Below, piece by piece: positions 35,538-43,937 of a stretch of 64,000 nt of DNA (position 1 is the first letter of the stretch; each line of letters begins with the position of its first letter). Where the stretch lies: assembly GCA_009379825.1 (NCBI GenBank), contig WHTA01000025.1:1-64000 (forward strand). Reading direction: 5' to 3'. This stretch comes from Streptosporangiales bacterium. GTDB taxonomy: Bacteria > Actinomycetota > Actinomycetes > Streptosporangiales > WHST01. The position numbers were made by a program, and so were the translations under genes. The notes beneath the pieces were generated by a model. The model saw only the letters and a program-made list of their open reading frames with translations, did no database searches and was not told where the DNA came from.

Positions 35538-36478
35538 GCATCGCGCTGATTCTCGTCGGTTACGCGGTGTTGCTGGGCGCTCTTGGCATTGGTGTGTTGC
35601 GGCGGGCGGGCTGGGTCGATCGGGCGCCGCGGCTGGGCATCCTCGCGTGGCTGGCGGTGGTTGCCTCCATGCTGGCAGCGATCGTCTTGGCCGGGTTCAG
35701 TCTGGCGGTTCCCATCCGGTGGGTCAGCGGTGATCTGGCCGAGCTGCTGCGTGCCTGTGTGATGGCGTTGCGTGCCCAGTACGCGACGCCCGGTGGCACC
35801 GTGGTGGGTGTCGTCGGTGCCGTGCTCGCGGTAACGGTGCTCACCCGTATCGCGTTCTGCTTGGTCGCCACCGTCGCCGAGGCGGGCGCGCTGCGGCGTC
35901 GCCATCGGCGGGTGTTGGCGATGATCGGACGCCATGACCGCGGCCTGGACGCCATTGTGGTGGACCACGACGTTCCCGCCGCCTACTGCCTGCCGGGCCG
36001 GCCGGCGCAGGTGGTGGTGACCAGCACAGCGCTCGCCGATCTGGCTGCGGACGAGATCGACGCTGTCCTCGCGCACGAGCGCGCGCACCTGCGCGGCCGG
36101 CACCATCTCCTGACCGTCGCGGTCGTCGGGTTGGCGCGCGCGTTTCCGTTCGTCCCGACGTTCTTGGTCGCCCGGGCCGAGGTGGATCGGCTGGTCGAGC
36201 TGATCGCCGATGACGCGGCGACCCGGTGCTGCTCGCGGCTCGCGGTCGCGGACGCGCTGCTCACGGTGGCCGCGCCGGCGCCCGCCGGTGCGCTGGGGGC
36301 GGGCGGTTCGTCCACCGCCGACCGGATCCGCCGACTGATCGGCCCCGGTGGTCGGTTGAGCTGGCGGCAGCGGCTGGTCGGCGTGTTCGCGGTAGCGGTG
36401 CTGTTCGCCGTGCCGGTGCTCATCGCCGTCGGTCCCGCTGTCGCCGCCACGCAGCTGACCTACTGCCCCGTGGCCTGA
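35534..36478 (+). CDS. M56-family membrane metallopeptidase (BlaR1-like, no sensor domain)
   Basis: The 314-residue protein has membrane helices at about 1-25, 35-60 and 88-112. A zinc-peptidase site H181-E-R-A-H185 (AVLAHERAHLRGRHH) is followed by a further acidic ligand region (RAEVDRLVELIADDAA), and a C-terminal helix lies at about 288-306. There is no extracellular penicillin-binding domain, as usual for actinobacterial M56 proteins. It would cleave the partner repressor upon an envelope signal. It overlaps that repressor by four bases. Confidence 0.88.
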   Translation: MSIALILVGYAVLLGALGIGVLRRAGWVDRAPRLGILAWLAVVASMLAAIVLAGFSLAVPIRWVSGDLAELLRACVMALRAQYATPGGTVVGVVGAVLAVTVLTRIAFCLVATVAEAGALRRRHRRVLAMIGRHDRGLDAIVVDHDVPAAYCLPGRPAQVVVTSTALADLAADEIDAVLAHERAHLRGRHHLLTVAVVGLARAFPFVPTFLVARAEVDRLVELIADDAATRCCSRLAVADALLTVAAPAPAGALGAGGSSTADRIRRLIGPGGRLSWRQRLVGVFAVAVLFAVPVLIAVGPAVAATQLTYCPVA

Positions 36479-36523
36479 CCCACATCGCCGTCCCACCCGC
36501 GCGGACCACACGTGCTACTTTGC

Positions 36524-36540
36524 AACTAAGATCCTTAGTT
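36524..36540. promoter_or_regulatory. Perfect CTAAG-N3-CTTAG palindrome upstream of ccdA
   Basis: AACTAAG-ATC-CTTAGTT is a perfect 7-3-7 inverted repeat, 42 bases before the start of the CcdA-like gene and 45 bases after the M56 stop. It is the best representative of the island motif. Confidence 0.65.
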
Positions 36541-36582
36541 CGATAGTCGACTGGCTGGGCACCTGGCTGAGGAGTCGTCTGT

Positions 36583-37515
36583 ATGCACGAGGTGGTATTC
36601 GGCACGACGCTGCTGGCGTCCTTCGTCGGGGGCGTGGTGGCGTTGCTCGCTCCCTGCTGTGTGTCGGTGATGGTTCCGGCGTATCTCGCAGCCGGGTTCA
36701 GTCGCCGGCGGGGTGTCCTCGCGGCGACGTTGGTGTTCGCGGCGGGTGTGGGAACTGTGATCGTGCCCATCGGGCTGGGCGCGAGCGCGATCAGCAGGTT
36801 GCTTACCGGGTATCACCTGCTGGTGTTCTCCATCGGTGGCGTGGTGATGGCGGCAGCGGGTGTGGCGATGCTGCTCGGGTGGCGGCCGCGGCTGCCGATG
36901 CCGTCCGCGCGACCCGCCGGGCGGGGCTACAGCTCTGCGTATGCGCTGGGCGTGTTCTCCGGCGCGGCGAGCGCCTGCTGCGCGCCGGTGCTGGTCGGGG
37001 TCGCGGTGTTGTCGGGGGCGACTGCCTCGTTCGCCGCGGCGCTGGGGGTCGGTCTCACCTACGTGGCGGGCATGGTGGCACCGCTGGCCGCGCTGGCGTT
37101 GGTGTGGGACCGCCGGGACTGGTCGTCCAGCCGGTGGCTGCACGGCCGGCAGGTCACCATGCGACTGGGGCCGTTGCGGCGGCGGATGGCGCTCGGCCAC
37201 GCGCTGGCCGGCGGCCTGCTGGTGGTGATGGGTGCGCTGACGGTGGTGCTGGCGTTCACCGGTCCGTCGATGCCGAACACCGGGTGGCGGGTCCGCTTCG
37301 CCGCCGACCTCCAGCACGCCGCGGCGGTGGTCACCGAGGTCCTGGGATGGATCCCGGGCTGGGTGTTCGGGCTGGTGCTGCTTGCCGCGGCGGTGTTGCT
37401 GGTGCGGGCTGCTTTCCGCCGTACCCGGCCACCCGAAGCCGATGACGCTACAGCGGCCGACCCAGACCCCGTGACCACCACATCGACGCTGGAGGAGTCC
37501 ATGCATGAGCGGTAG
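36583..37515 (+). CDS. CcdA/DsbD-like thiol-electron transporter
   Basis: The 310-residue protein has about six to seven membrane helices with vicinal Cys pairs at the two CcdA positions: Cys25-Cys26 (LLAPCCVSVMVPAY) and Cys132-Cys133 (GAASACCAPVLVG). CcdA normally has one Cys per helix, so the doubled Cys is a variant that could instead bind metal. It carries a hydrophilic C-terminal tail. The gene overlaps the redoxin gene by 11 bases, so it probably feeds electrons from cytoplasmic thioredoxin to that protein. Confidence 0.85.
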   Translation: MHEVVFGTTLLASFVGGVVALLAPCCVSVMVPAYLAAGFSRRRGVLAATLVFAAGVGTVIVPIGLGASAISRLLTGYHLLVFSIGGVVMAAAGVAMLLGWRPRLPMPSARPAGRGYSSAYALGVFSGAASACCAPVLVGVAVLSGATASFAAALGVGLTYVAGMVAPLAALALVWDRRDWSSSRWLHGRQVTMRLGPLRRRMALGHALAGGLLVVMGALTVVLAFTGPSMPNTGWRVRFAADLQHAAAVVTEVLGWIPGWVFGLVLLAAAVLLVRAAFRRTRPPEADDATAADPDPVTTTSTLEESMHER

Positions 37516-38221
37516 CACCAAGAACGCCACCAAGGCCCAACGGCGTCGTGAACGCGCCGCAGCGTTGCGGGCCGCGCAGCAGCGGCGGCGGCGGCGCAAC
37601 CGTGTGCGGGTGACCGTGGCGGCGGTCGTCGCCGGTGTGCTGGTGGTCATTGGTGGCCTGTACGGGATCTACCGGGCCAGCAATGACACGGACGCCGACG
37701 CTGGCAGCCGGAGCGCGAAGGTGTCCTACGAGGTCGGTGAGCCGGGGCCGGGCGAACGTGCACCCGGCTTCACCCTCGCCGCATCCACGGGCAAGCGGGT
37801 CAGCCTGGCGGACTTCCGCGGTAAGACCGTGCTGTTGTACTTCCAGGAGGGTTTGACCTGCCAGCCGTGCTGGGACCAGATCACCGACCTGGAGAAGCGG
37901 GCCAAGGATGTGCGGGCGGCCGGTGTCGACGCGGTCGTCTCGATCACTACCGATCCGGTCGACCTGATCACCCGCAAGGTCACGGACATGGGCCTGGCCA
38001 CCCCGGTGCTGTCCGACCCCGATCTGGCGGTCTCCAAGGCCTACAGCGCCAACGAGTACGGGATGATGGGCACCAGCCGCGACGGACACAGCTTCGTGCT
38101 AGTCGACCCGGACGGGACGATCCAGTGGCGCGCCGACTACGGCGGCGCCCCCAAGTACACGATGTACGTCAAGGTCAACACGCTGCTCGCCGACCTACGC
38201 GCCGGACGGCGGCAGCCATGA
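37505..38221 (+). CDS. Membrane-anchored peroxiredoxin/TlpA-like protein
   Basis: The 238-residue protein has a very basic N-terminus (AQRRRERAAALRAAQQRRRR), one membrane helix (about 38-58) and an extracytoplasmic AhpC/TSA-redoxin domain: APGFTLAASTGKRVSLADFRGKTVLLYFQEGLTCQPCWDQI. The CxxC is in LTCQPCW. ATG 37505 lies inside the CcdA gene. The downstream glutaredoxin overlaps by four bases. It is a likely envelope thiol-disulfide or peroxide enzyme reduced through CcdA. Confidence 0.86.
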   Translation: MSGSTKNATKAQRRRERAAALRAAQQRRRRRNRVRVTVAAVVAGVLVVIGGLYGIYRASNDTDADAGSRSAKVSYEVGEPGPGERAPGFTLAASTGKRVSLADFRGKTVLLYFQEGLTCQPCWDQITDLEKRAKDVRAAGVDAVVSITTDPVDLITRKVTDMGLATPVLSDPDLAVSKAYSANEYGMMGTSRDGHSFVLVDPDGTIQWRADYGGAPKYTMYVKVNTLLADLRAGRRQP

Positions 38222-38502
38222 CCGCGGTCACGCTGCTCACCCAGGCCGACTGCGCCCTGTGCGACCACGCCAAGACCGTACTCGCCCGACTGGGCCGCGA
38301 CTTCACCCTGAAGGTCACCGAGATCGACATGGCCACCAATCCCGGCCGCCGGATCGCGCTGGCGGCCGGCGTGCTGTTCCCGCCAGGGTTGCTGCTCGAC
38401 GGCGAACCGTTCGGCTACGGACGGCTATCGGAGCGAGCCCTCCGCAAAGCCTTGCGCCACCGCACCGACACCGGTGACACAATCATCAACTATGATGTTT
38501 AG
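38218..38502 (+). CDS. Glutaredoxin-family protein
   Basis: The 94-residue protein has a thioredoxin fold with CxxC at VTLLTQADCALCDHAK, then VTEIDMATNPGRRIALAAGVLFPPGLLLDG (cis-Pro loop) and a short helix. It overlaps the preceding redoxin gene (ATGA). It resembles DUF836/glutaredoxin-like small redox proteins of actinobacteria. Its last codons overlap a CTAAG-type operator that serves the next gene pair. Probably cytoplasmic, possibly the reductant for the CcdA pathway. Confidence 0.83.
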   Translation: MTAVTLLTQADCALCDHAKTVLARLGRDFTLKVTEIDMATNPGRRIALAAGVLFPPGLLLDGEPFGYGRLSERALRKALRHRTDTGDTIINYDV

Positions 38503-38504
38503 TA
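38488..38504. promoter_or_regulatory. CTAAG-type palindrome overlapping the glutaredoxin stop
   Basis: AACTATG-ATG-TTTAGTA is a 7-3-7 repeat with one mismatch per half relative to AACTAAG/CTTAGTT. It lies 24 bases before the start of the small protein at 38528, implying an internal promoter for the next genes. Confidence 0.5.
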
Positions 38505-38527
38505 GAAACGAGTGAAGGGAGACCGTC

Positions 38528-38743
38528 GTGTCCGAGGCCCTGGTGACCCTTGCCGTCCTCGCCTGCCCCATCGGCATGGGGGCGATGATGTTCATGATGA
38601 TGCGCGGAAAGGGCAAACCCCCCGAGGGCGACAAGAACCCGGACGCGGTGAGCGACGCCGAGCTCACCCGGCTGCGGGCAGAGGTCGACCAACTCCGGGC
38701 CGCCCACGCCGAGGCCCAACGCCGAGAGGGTGACCGACAGTGA
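38528..38743 (+). CDS. Small Met-rich membrane protein with coiled coil
   Basis: The 71-residue protein has a membrane helix with many Met (IGMGAMMFMMMRGKG) and a C-terminal coiled coil (ELTRLRAEVDQLRAAHAEAQ). GTG 38528 follows AAGGGAG. It overlaps the next small gene by four bases (GTGA), and both have the helix plus coiled-coil layout, so they may hetero-oligomerise. The Met cluster suggests Cu(I) contact (inference). Confidence 0.7.
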   Translation: MSEALVTLAVLACPIGMGAMMFMMMRGKGKPPEGDKNPDAVSDAELTRLRAEVDQLRAAHAEAQRREGDRQ

Positions 38744-38979
38744 GCATCTGGTTCGGCGCGCTACTCCTGGTCGCCGCAGCGGCGGCCACCTATCTGTTCT
38801 GCATCCGCCCGATGCGCCGCGGTGAATGCGGCATGGCCGGCCCGTCGACACAGGCAAGCGCCAAGCAACGGGAGCTCCTCGAGCTGCGCCAGGAGGTAGC
38901 TCGCCTGCGCGCGGAGCTGACGGGTGACGCGACGGTTGACCAGCCGCGCGGTTCGCGGCCAGGCGAGCACGCCGACTGA
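38740..38979 (+). CDS. Small membrane protein with coiled coil
   Basis: The 79-residue protein has a single helix (about 4-22, FGALLLVAAAAATYLFCI), a short Cys-containing loop (RRGECGMAG) and a coiled coil (LLELRQEVARLRAELTG). It is translated from a GTG overlapping the previous stop. No known family. Its partner is probably the adjacent 71-residue protein. Confidence 0.65.
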   Translation: MSIWFGALLLVAAAAATYLFCIRPMRRGECGMAGPSTQASAKQRELLELRQEVARLRAELTGDATVDQPRGSRPGEHAD

Positions 38980-39003
38980 CGCTCCCTGACCCTGATCCCC
39001 GTA

Positions 39004-39633
39004 ATGCCCCGGATCGCGCGAACTCGTGTCACCACCCTCAGGCGGTCGACGATTCCCGGACGACCGCGCACGCTCGTCATCGCACTGGTCAGTGTGCTCC
39101 TCGCTACCACGGGGTGTGCCAGCGCGGGTGGAGCGACCGCCTCGGACGGCGAGAACCAGCGCTACATCGCCGGCACCGGCCGCGTTGATGCCGTCTCGCG
39201 GGGACAGCGCCAGCAGGCGCCGGTGCTGCGCGGCGAGACGTTGGACGGCGACCGGCTCAGCACCGCGGACTTTCGCGGCAAGGTCGGCGTCGTGAACTGG
39301 TGGGCGTCGTGGTGTCCGCCGTGTCGCGCCGAGGCACCGGCACTGCAGGCGGTCTATGCGAAGACGAAGGCCGACGGTGTGCAGTTCGTCGGCGTCAACT
39401 TCAAGGACAACCGCACCAACGCCAAGCTCTTCGAACGCGAGTTCAAGATCACCTACCCGAGCATCTACGACCAGCCCGGCGCGATGGCGCTCGCCTTCCG
39501 CGGCCAGCTGCCACCCGCCGCCGTACCGAGCACCATCGTCATCGACCGAAAAGGACGGGTGGCGGCGCGGATCATCGGCCAGACGAACTACACCAGCCTG
39601 CTCGGAGTGGTGCGGAAAGTTGCCAATGAATGA
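39004..39633 (+). CDS. TlpA/ResA-type thioredoxin lipoprotein
   Basis: The 209-residue protein has a lipoprotein signal with lipobox LLATTGC (lipid Cys at about 39). The thioredoxin domain has the active site WWASWCPPCRAEAP and a cis-Pro loop AVPSTIVIDRKGRV. It is a ResA/CcmG-like reductant of apocytochrome c or other envelope disulfides. It overlaps resB by eight bases and heads the cytochrome c maturation cluster tlpA-resB-ccsB, with ccdA convergent beyond it. Confidence 0.9.
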   Translation: MPRIARTRVTTLRRSTIPGRPRTLVIALVSVLLATTGCASAGGATASDGENQRYIAGTGRVDAVSRGQRQQAPVLRGETLDGDRLSTADFRGKVGVVNWWASWCPPCRAEAPALQAVYAKTKADGVQFVGVNFKDNRTNAKLFEREFKITYPSIYDQPGAMALAFRGQLPPAAVPSTIVIDRKGRVAARIIGQTNYTSLLGVVRKVANE

Positions 39634-41293
39634 GGGAGCGGCGGACAGCGGTCAGGTGACGACGGCGTCGCTGGACTCGGTGGTCGAACCAGGAGCCGAC
39701 CTGGGCACGACACCAGCCGAGCCGCCACCGACCAGACCCCGTGGTGGTCGATTGGGTGGCACCCTGCGGTGGGGTTGGCGGCAACTCACCTCGATGCGCA
39801 CGGCGCTGGTCCTGCTGTTCCTGCTCGCGCTGGCCGCGATCCCCGGGTCCCTCGTCCCGCAGCGCACGGTCAGCCCGAGCCAGGTCGCACAGTACTTCGC
39901 CGACCACCCAGACCTCGCGCCGGTCCTCGACAAGCTGTCGGCGTTCGACGTGTTCAGCGCGCCGTGGTTCGCCGCGATCTACCTGTTGCTGTTCGTCTCG
40001 CTGGTCGGGTGCATCGTGCCACGCAGTCGCGCGCATCTGCGGCAGATGCGGGCACGTCCGCCGGCGGCGCCGCGCAACCTCGGCCGGCTGCCGCACGCCG
40101 ACCGCGTCGAGACCGACGCGACGCCGGCCGAGGCGACAGCCGTCGCGCGGGCGGTGTTGCGGGCGCGGCGGTTCCGCGTCGATGTCTGCGTGGGTGAGCG
40201 GCCGTCGGTCGCGGCGGAGAAGGGCTATCTGCGGGAGACGGGCAACCTGCTGTTCCACCTCGCGTTGCTGCTGGTGCTGGTCGCGATCGCGGTCGGCGCG
40301 CTGTTCGGTTACCGCGGCAACGTGCTCGTCACCGAAGGCGACGGGTTCGCCAACGCCACCATCGCCTACGACGACATGCAGAAGGGCAAGCTCTTCCAGG
40401 ACAACAGGATGACACCGTTCACCCTGACGCTGGAGAAGTTCCGCGCGTCCTACGTGGCCCGCGGCGAGGACCGCGGCACACCGGAACGGTTCGACGCCTA
40501 CGTGAAGTACCGGGAGCGCCCGGACGGCCCGGCCAGCCGGTACGACCTGCGGGTCAACGCGCCACTGGAGATCGACGACACGAAGGTCTACCTGCTCGGC
40601 CACGGCTACTCCCCGCAGTTCACCGTCCGCGACGACAACGGCAGGGTCGTGTTCACCGGCGCGGTGCCGTTCGTCCCGCAAGACAACCAGACGTTCGTGT
40701 CCGAGGGCGTGGTCAAGGCGGTCTCCGCCAGCCCGCAGCTGGGTCTTCAGATGTTCTTCCTGCCGACGTTCACGGTGACCAAGCAGGGGCCGACCTCGGC
40801 GTTCCCCGCGCCGCTGGACCCGGTCGTGCTGATGATCGCCTACGAGGGCGACCTCGGCATCGACGACGGCACACCACAATCCATCTTCGCGCTCGACACC
40901 AGCAACATGACCCAGGTGCGGCTGCCGCAGCGCAGCCAACTCATGCGGCCCGGACAGACCGCGAAGTTGCCCGGCGGCCGCGGCAGTGTCGAGTTCACTG
41001 GCCTGAAGGAGTACGCGGCGCTGCAGGTCAACCACGACCCGGGCAAGGGCCTCGCGCTGGCCAGCACGAGCGTCGCGATCGGCGCGTTGCTGCTGTCGCT
41101 GTTCATCCGGCGCCGCCGGGTCTGGGTACGGGCGACCGCCAACGAGGCGGGCGGCAGCGTCGTCGAAGTCGGTGGCCTGACTCGCAGCGAGGGTGCCGGG
41201 GGCTTCGCCGCCGAGTTCACCGACCTGGTCGACGCGCTGCGCGCAGAGCTGCCACCCCGGGACGCGACCACAGACGAGGGAGCTGACACATGA
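39626..41293 (+). CDS. resB: Cytochrome c biogenesis protein ResB
   Basis: The 555-residue protein has the ResB/Ccs1 layout: three N-terminal helices (MRTALVLLFLLALAAIPGSLVPQ, then PWFAAIYLLLFVSLVGCI), a large extracytoplasmic domain, and a last helix at about 475-495 (LASTSVAIGALLLSLFI). It forms the haem-delivery complex with CcsB for system II cytochrome c maturation. Its start lies within the end of tlpA and its stop overlaps ccsB (ATGA), so the three are one translation unit. Confidence 0.94.
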   Translation: MNEGAADSGQVTTASLDSVVEPGADLGTTPAEPPPTRPRGGRLGGTLRWGWRQLTSMRTALVLLFLLALAAIPGSLVPQRTVSPSQVAQYFADHPDLAPVLDKLSAFDVFSAPWFAAIYLLLFVSLVGCIVPRSRAHLRQMRARPPAAPRNLGRLPHADRVETDATPAEATAVARAVLRARRFRVDVCVGERPSVAAEKGYLRETGNLLFHLALLLVLVAIAVGALFGYRGNVLVTEGDGFANATIAYDDMQKGKLFQDNRMTPFTLTLEKFRASYVARGEDRGTPERFDAYVKYRERPDGPASRYDLRVNAPLEIDDTKVYLLGHGYSPQFTVRDDNGRVVFTGAVPFVPQDNQTFVSEGVVKAVSASPQLGLQMFFLPTFTVTKQGPTSAFPAPLDPVVLMIAYEGDLGIDDGTPQSIFALDTSNMTQVRLPQRSQLMRPGQTAKLPGGRGSVEFTGLKEYAALQVNHDPGKGLALASTSVAIGALLLSLFIRRRRVWVRATANEAGGSVVEVGGLTRSEGAGGFAAEFTDLVDALRAELPPRDATTDEGADT

Positions 41294-42279
41294 CGCCGAA
41301 CGAGTACGGCAACCTGTCCGACCTGCTGATGGACGCGGCCATCGTCGGCTACTCGCTCGCGATGCTCGCATTCGCGATGGCGATGCTCACCGCCCGGGTC
41401 CGACCCGTCGAACACCGACCGGTGACCACACCCGTCCTGGCGGGCACAGTAAGTGGTCCGGCCGATATGGGCGCCTCGGCTGAGCACGGGACGGCTGGCG
41501 CCGACGGCGCCCCTGGTGGGCAGGGATCGTTCATCGGTTGGGTAGCCGTTCTCGTCACGGTGGCCGCGTGGCTGGCGCACCTCGCCCAGATCGTGACGCG
41601 CGGCTTGGCTACCGACCGGTGGCCGTGGGGCAACATGTACGAGTTCACCTCGGCGATCTGCCTCGCCGCTGTCACGGCGTTCCTCGTGCTGCTGCTCAGA
41701 CTCAGCGTCCGGTACCTCGGCCTCTACCTGCTCGCCGTCGTAGTTCTCGGGCTCGCCCTCAACGCCACGTTGCTGTACAAGAGCGCCGGGCCGGTCGTGC
41801 CGGCGCTGGACTCGTACTGGATCGCGATCCATGTCACCGCCGCGATCGCGGCGATCGGCCTGTTCACCGTGGGGACGGTCCTGTCCACGCTCTACCTCCT
41901 CGCGGAGCGCTACCACAAGCGGCTCGCCCGCGGCGCCTCGACCGGGTCGTCGGGTCTCATCCGGCGACTGCCCGTCCCCGACGTGCTCGACAAGCTCGCC
42001 TACCGGATGATCGCCGTCGCCTTCCCGATCTGGACGTTCGCCGTCGTCGCCGGCGCGATCTGGGCCGAGGCGGCCTGGGGCCGTTACTGGGGCTGGGACC
42101 CCAAAGAGACCTGGTCATTCATCATCTGGACCAGCTACGCCGCCTACCTGCACGCACGCGTCACTGCAGGCTGGCGCGGCCGCAGGGCCGCGATCATCGC
42201 ACTCGCCGCCTACGCCGCGATCCTGGTCAACTACTTCGTCGTCAACATCTGGATCGTCGGCTTCCACTCCTACGCCTGA
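41290..42279 (+). CDS. ccsB: Cytochrome c biogenesis protein CcsB (CcsA/ResC family)
   Basis: The 329-residue membrane protein contains the tryptophan-rich haem-handling signature WGRYWGWDPKETWSFIIW and conserved His in VTAAIAAIG... and in the last helices (YLHARVTAG, IVGFHSYA). About eight helices are predicted. With ResB it transports haem and ligates it to apocytochromes. It ends just before the convergent ccdA gene with only 15 bases between them. A fragment of this junction recurs at about 60359. Confidence 0.94.
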   Translation: MTPNEYGNLSDLLMDAAIVGYSLAMLAFAMAMLTARVRPVEHRPVTTPVLAGTVSGPADMGASAEHGTAGADGAPGGQGSFIGWVAVLVTVAAWLAHLAQIVTRGLATDRWPWGNMYEFTSAICLAAVTAFLVLLLRLSVRYLGLYLLAVVVLGLALNATLLYKSAGPVVPALDSYWIAIHVTAAIAAIGLFTVGTVLSTLYLLAERYHKRLARGASTGSSGLIRRLPVPDVLDKLAYRMIAVAFPIWTFAVVAGAIWAEAAWGRYWGWDPKETWSFIIWTSYAAYLHARVTAGWRGRRAAIIALAAYAAILVNYFVVNIWIVGFHSYA

Positions 42280-42294
42280 CCACCTGCGCTGGGT

Positions 42295-43125
42295 TCACAG
42301 TGGCGGCTGCCAGCCCGCCACCCAGGGCTGCATCCAGGCGATGAACGCCGCCCACACCCCACTGACCAGCAACACACCCACCGCGACAAGGAGAAGACCG
42401 CCGGCCCGCATCACGGCGCGGGCGTGGCGGCGGACGACCGCGAACACGGCGAAGGCGCGGTTCGCGCCCACCGCGGCGAGCAGGAACGGGATCCCGAGGC
42501 CGAGGCTGTAGGCGAACGAGAGCGCCGCACCGCGACCCGCGCCGCCGGTGCTGGTCGACAGCATCAACACCGCGGCAAGCGTCGGACCGATACACGGCGT
42601 CCAGCCCACCCCGAACAACACGCCGAGCAGCGGCGCACCCGCGACGCCCAGCCTGGGCCGGTAACCGAACCGGACCGTCCGCCCGGCCAGCGGGAGCCGG
42701 TCGAAGACTCCAGCGAACATCAGGCCCAACGCGATGGTCAGCACGCCGAGCACACGGTAGACGGCGGCCTGATGCACGAGCAGCACCGTTCCGATCGCGC
42801 CGAACGCCGCACCGTAGCTGGTGAACACCGCGGCGAACCCGAGGACGAACAAGGCCGTACCGGCAACCGTCCGCCCCGGCCGAAGCATCCGGGTGCGCGT
42901 TGTTGTCGCCTGGGACGCCACCGACCCTGCTTGGCCAGGCGGCGTCGACGTCTCGCGGTGAGCCTCCGCACCCGCACTGCCGGTCACGTAGGCGAGGTAA
43001 CCCGGCACCAACGGCAGGCAACAGGGGCTGAGGAACGACACCAGCCCGGCGGCGATCGCGACCGGGACCGCGAGCAGCAACGGACCGAACGCGACCAGGT
43101 CACCTGGCCCTCCTGCCACGGTCAT
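42295..43125 (-). CDS. ccdA: Cytochrome c biogenesis protein CcdA
   Basis: The 276-residue protein has six to seven helices. Conserved Cys are in [17 protein letters not shown] (Cys35-Cys36) and [16 protein letters not shown]. The LSPC and TPCIGP motifs define actinobacterial CcdA. It moves reducing equivalents to the TlpA-like protein encoded upstream, whose stop overlaps this start by four bases. It is a second CcdA besides the one at 36583 and is more canonical. Confidence 0.92.
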   Translation of the reverse strand: MTVAGGPGDLVAFGPLLLAVPVAIAAGLVSFLSPCCLPLVPGYLAYVTGSAGAEAHRETSTPPGQAGSVASQATTTRTRMLRPGRTVAGTALFVLGFAAVFTSYGAAFGAIGTVLLVHQAAVYRVLGVLTIALGLMFAGVFDRLPLAGRTVRFGYRPRLGVAGAPLLGVLFGVGWTPCIGPTLAAVLMLSTSTGGAGRGAALSFAYSLGLGIPFLLAAVGANRAFAVFAVVRRHARAVMRAGGLLLVAVGVLLVSGVWAAFIAWMQPWVAGWQPPL

Positions 43126-43775
43126 CCGGCACCTTTCCGCGTAGGCCTGGACGGACGACTACCGCGTTCGGCGGCGACATCGTCGACCAGCCCGCGAAGC
43201 TGCCGATAGGTGATCTGTCCCACCACCCGCGCCGCCACCCGGCCGTCCCGGTCGAGCACCAGCGTGCTGGGCACGGCGCTGACCGGGATGATGCCGTCGA
43301 AGGCCAGCAGAACCTTACCGTCCGGGTCGGCGATGCTCGGGTACGGGATGGCAAACCGCCGGACGAACGCCCGCGCCGAGGCACGATCGTCTTTGACGTC
43401 GATGCCGACGAACCGCACCCCGTCATCGTGGGTCTCCCGTGCCACCCGAGCCAGCTGCGGCGCCTCCTCCTGGCACGGCACGCACCACGACCCCCACACG
43501 TTGACCACGACCACATGACCGCGGAGCTCGGCCAGCGCCAGCCGGCCGCCATCAAGGGTATCGCCGGCCACGGCGGGCGCCACCGGTCGATTCCCCACCT
43601 CGAACACGGTGACCCCCGTCACGACATCGGACTCGGACACGTCAGGAACTGCACTGTCGCCGGGCTTCCCCGTCCAGTCCCGCTCAACGGCCCACACCAC
43701 CCCCACCGCAGCCATCGCGAGGACGACCACGGCCACCAGCGCCAGCCGCCAACGGGCGGACCGAGGCGGGCTCAC
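43122..43775 (-). CDS. TlpA-type thioredoxin-domain protein
   Basis: The protein (about 217 residues from GTG 43775) has a signal-anchor helix ([19 protein letters not shown]) and a thioredoxin domain with [16 protein letters not shown] and a cis-Pro loop [13 protein letters not shown]. It is a thiol reductant working with the overlapping CcdA. Start choice is uncertain. The frame is open to TTG 43844, but a good AGGGAG site near 43812 leads into a GTG one frame off, hinting at a one-base shift near the start. A CTAAG-type operator lies at 43854. Confidence 0.85.
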   Translation of the reverse strand: MSPPRSARWRLALVAVVVLAMAAVGVVWAVERDWTGKPGDSAVPDVSESDVVTGVTVFEVGNRPVAPAVAGDTLDGGRLALAELRGHVVVVNVWGSWCVPCQEEAPQLARVARETHDDGVRFVGIDVKDDRASARAFVRRFAIPYPSIADPDGKVLLAFDGIIPVSAVPSTLVLDRDGRVAARVVGQITYRQLRGLVDDVAAERGSRPSRPTRKGAG

Positions 43776-43853
43776 CGAACGCGCCCGCAACGCCGAGAGG
43801 CGGTCACCGTTTCTCCCTGCACACGAACCACCATAGAACCACAAAGCCTAAAC

Positions 43854-43870
43854 TACTAAGTATCATAGTG
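43854..43870. promoter_or_regulatory. CTAAG-type palindrome in a divergent promoter
   Basis: TACTAAG-TAT-CATAGTG is a 7-3-7 repeat between the TlpA-CcdA operon (minus) and the Lgt-like gene (plus). An overlapping half-site (CCTAAACTAC) precedes it. It probably controls both directions. Confidence 0.5.
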
Positions 43871-43937
43871 GTAAGTCTCTACCAGGATATGCCTAGCCGC
43901 CTGAGACGCCGGACTCGAATGCCCCGTCGGAGGAAAC

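Noticed and set aside
39572-41371. Long reverse open frame of about 600 codons
   Set aside because: It mirrors resB, which has clear family signatures; the reverse translation is Arg/His/Gln-rich without any domain.
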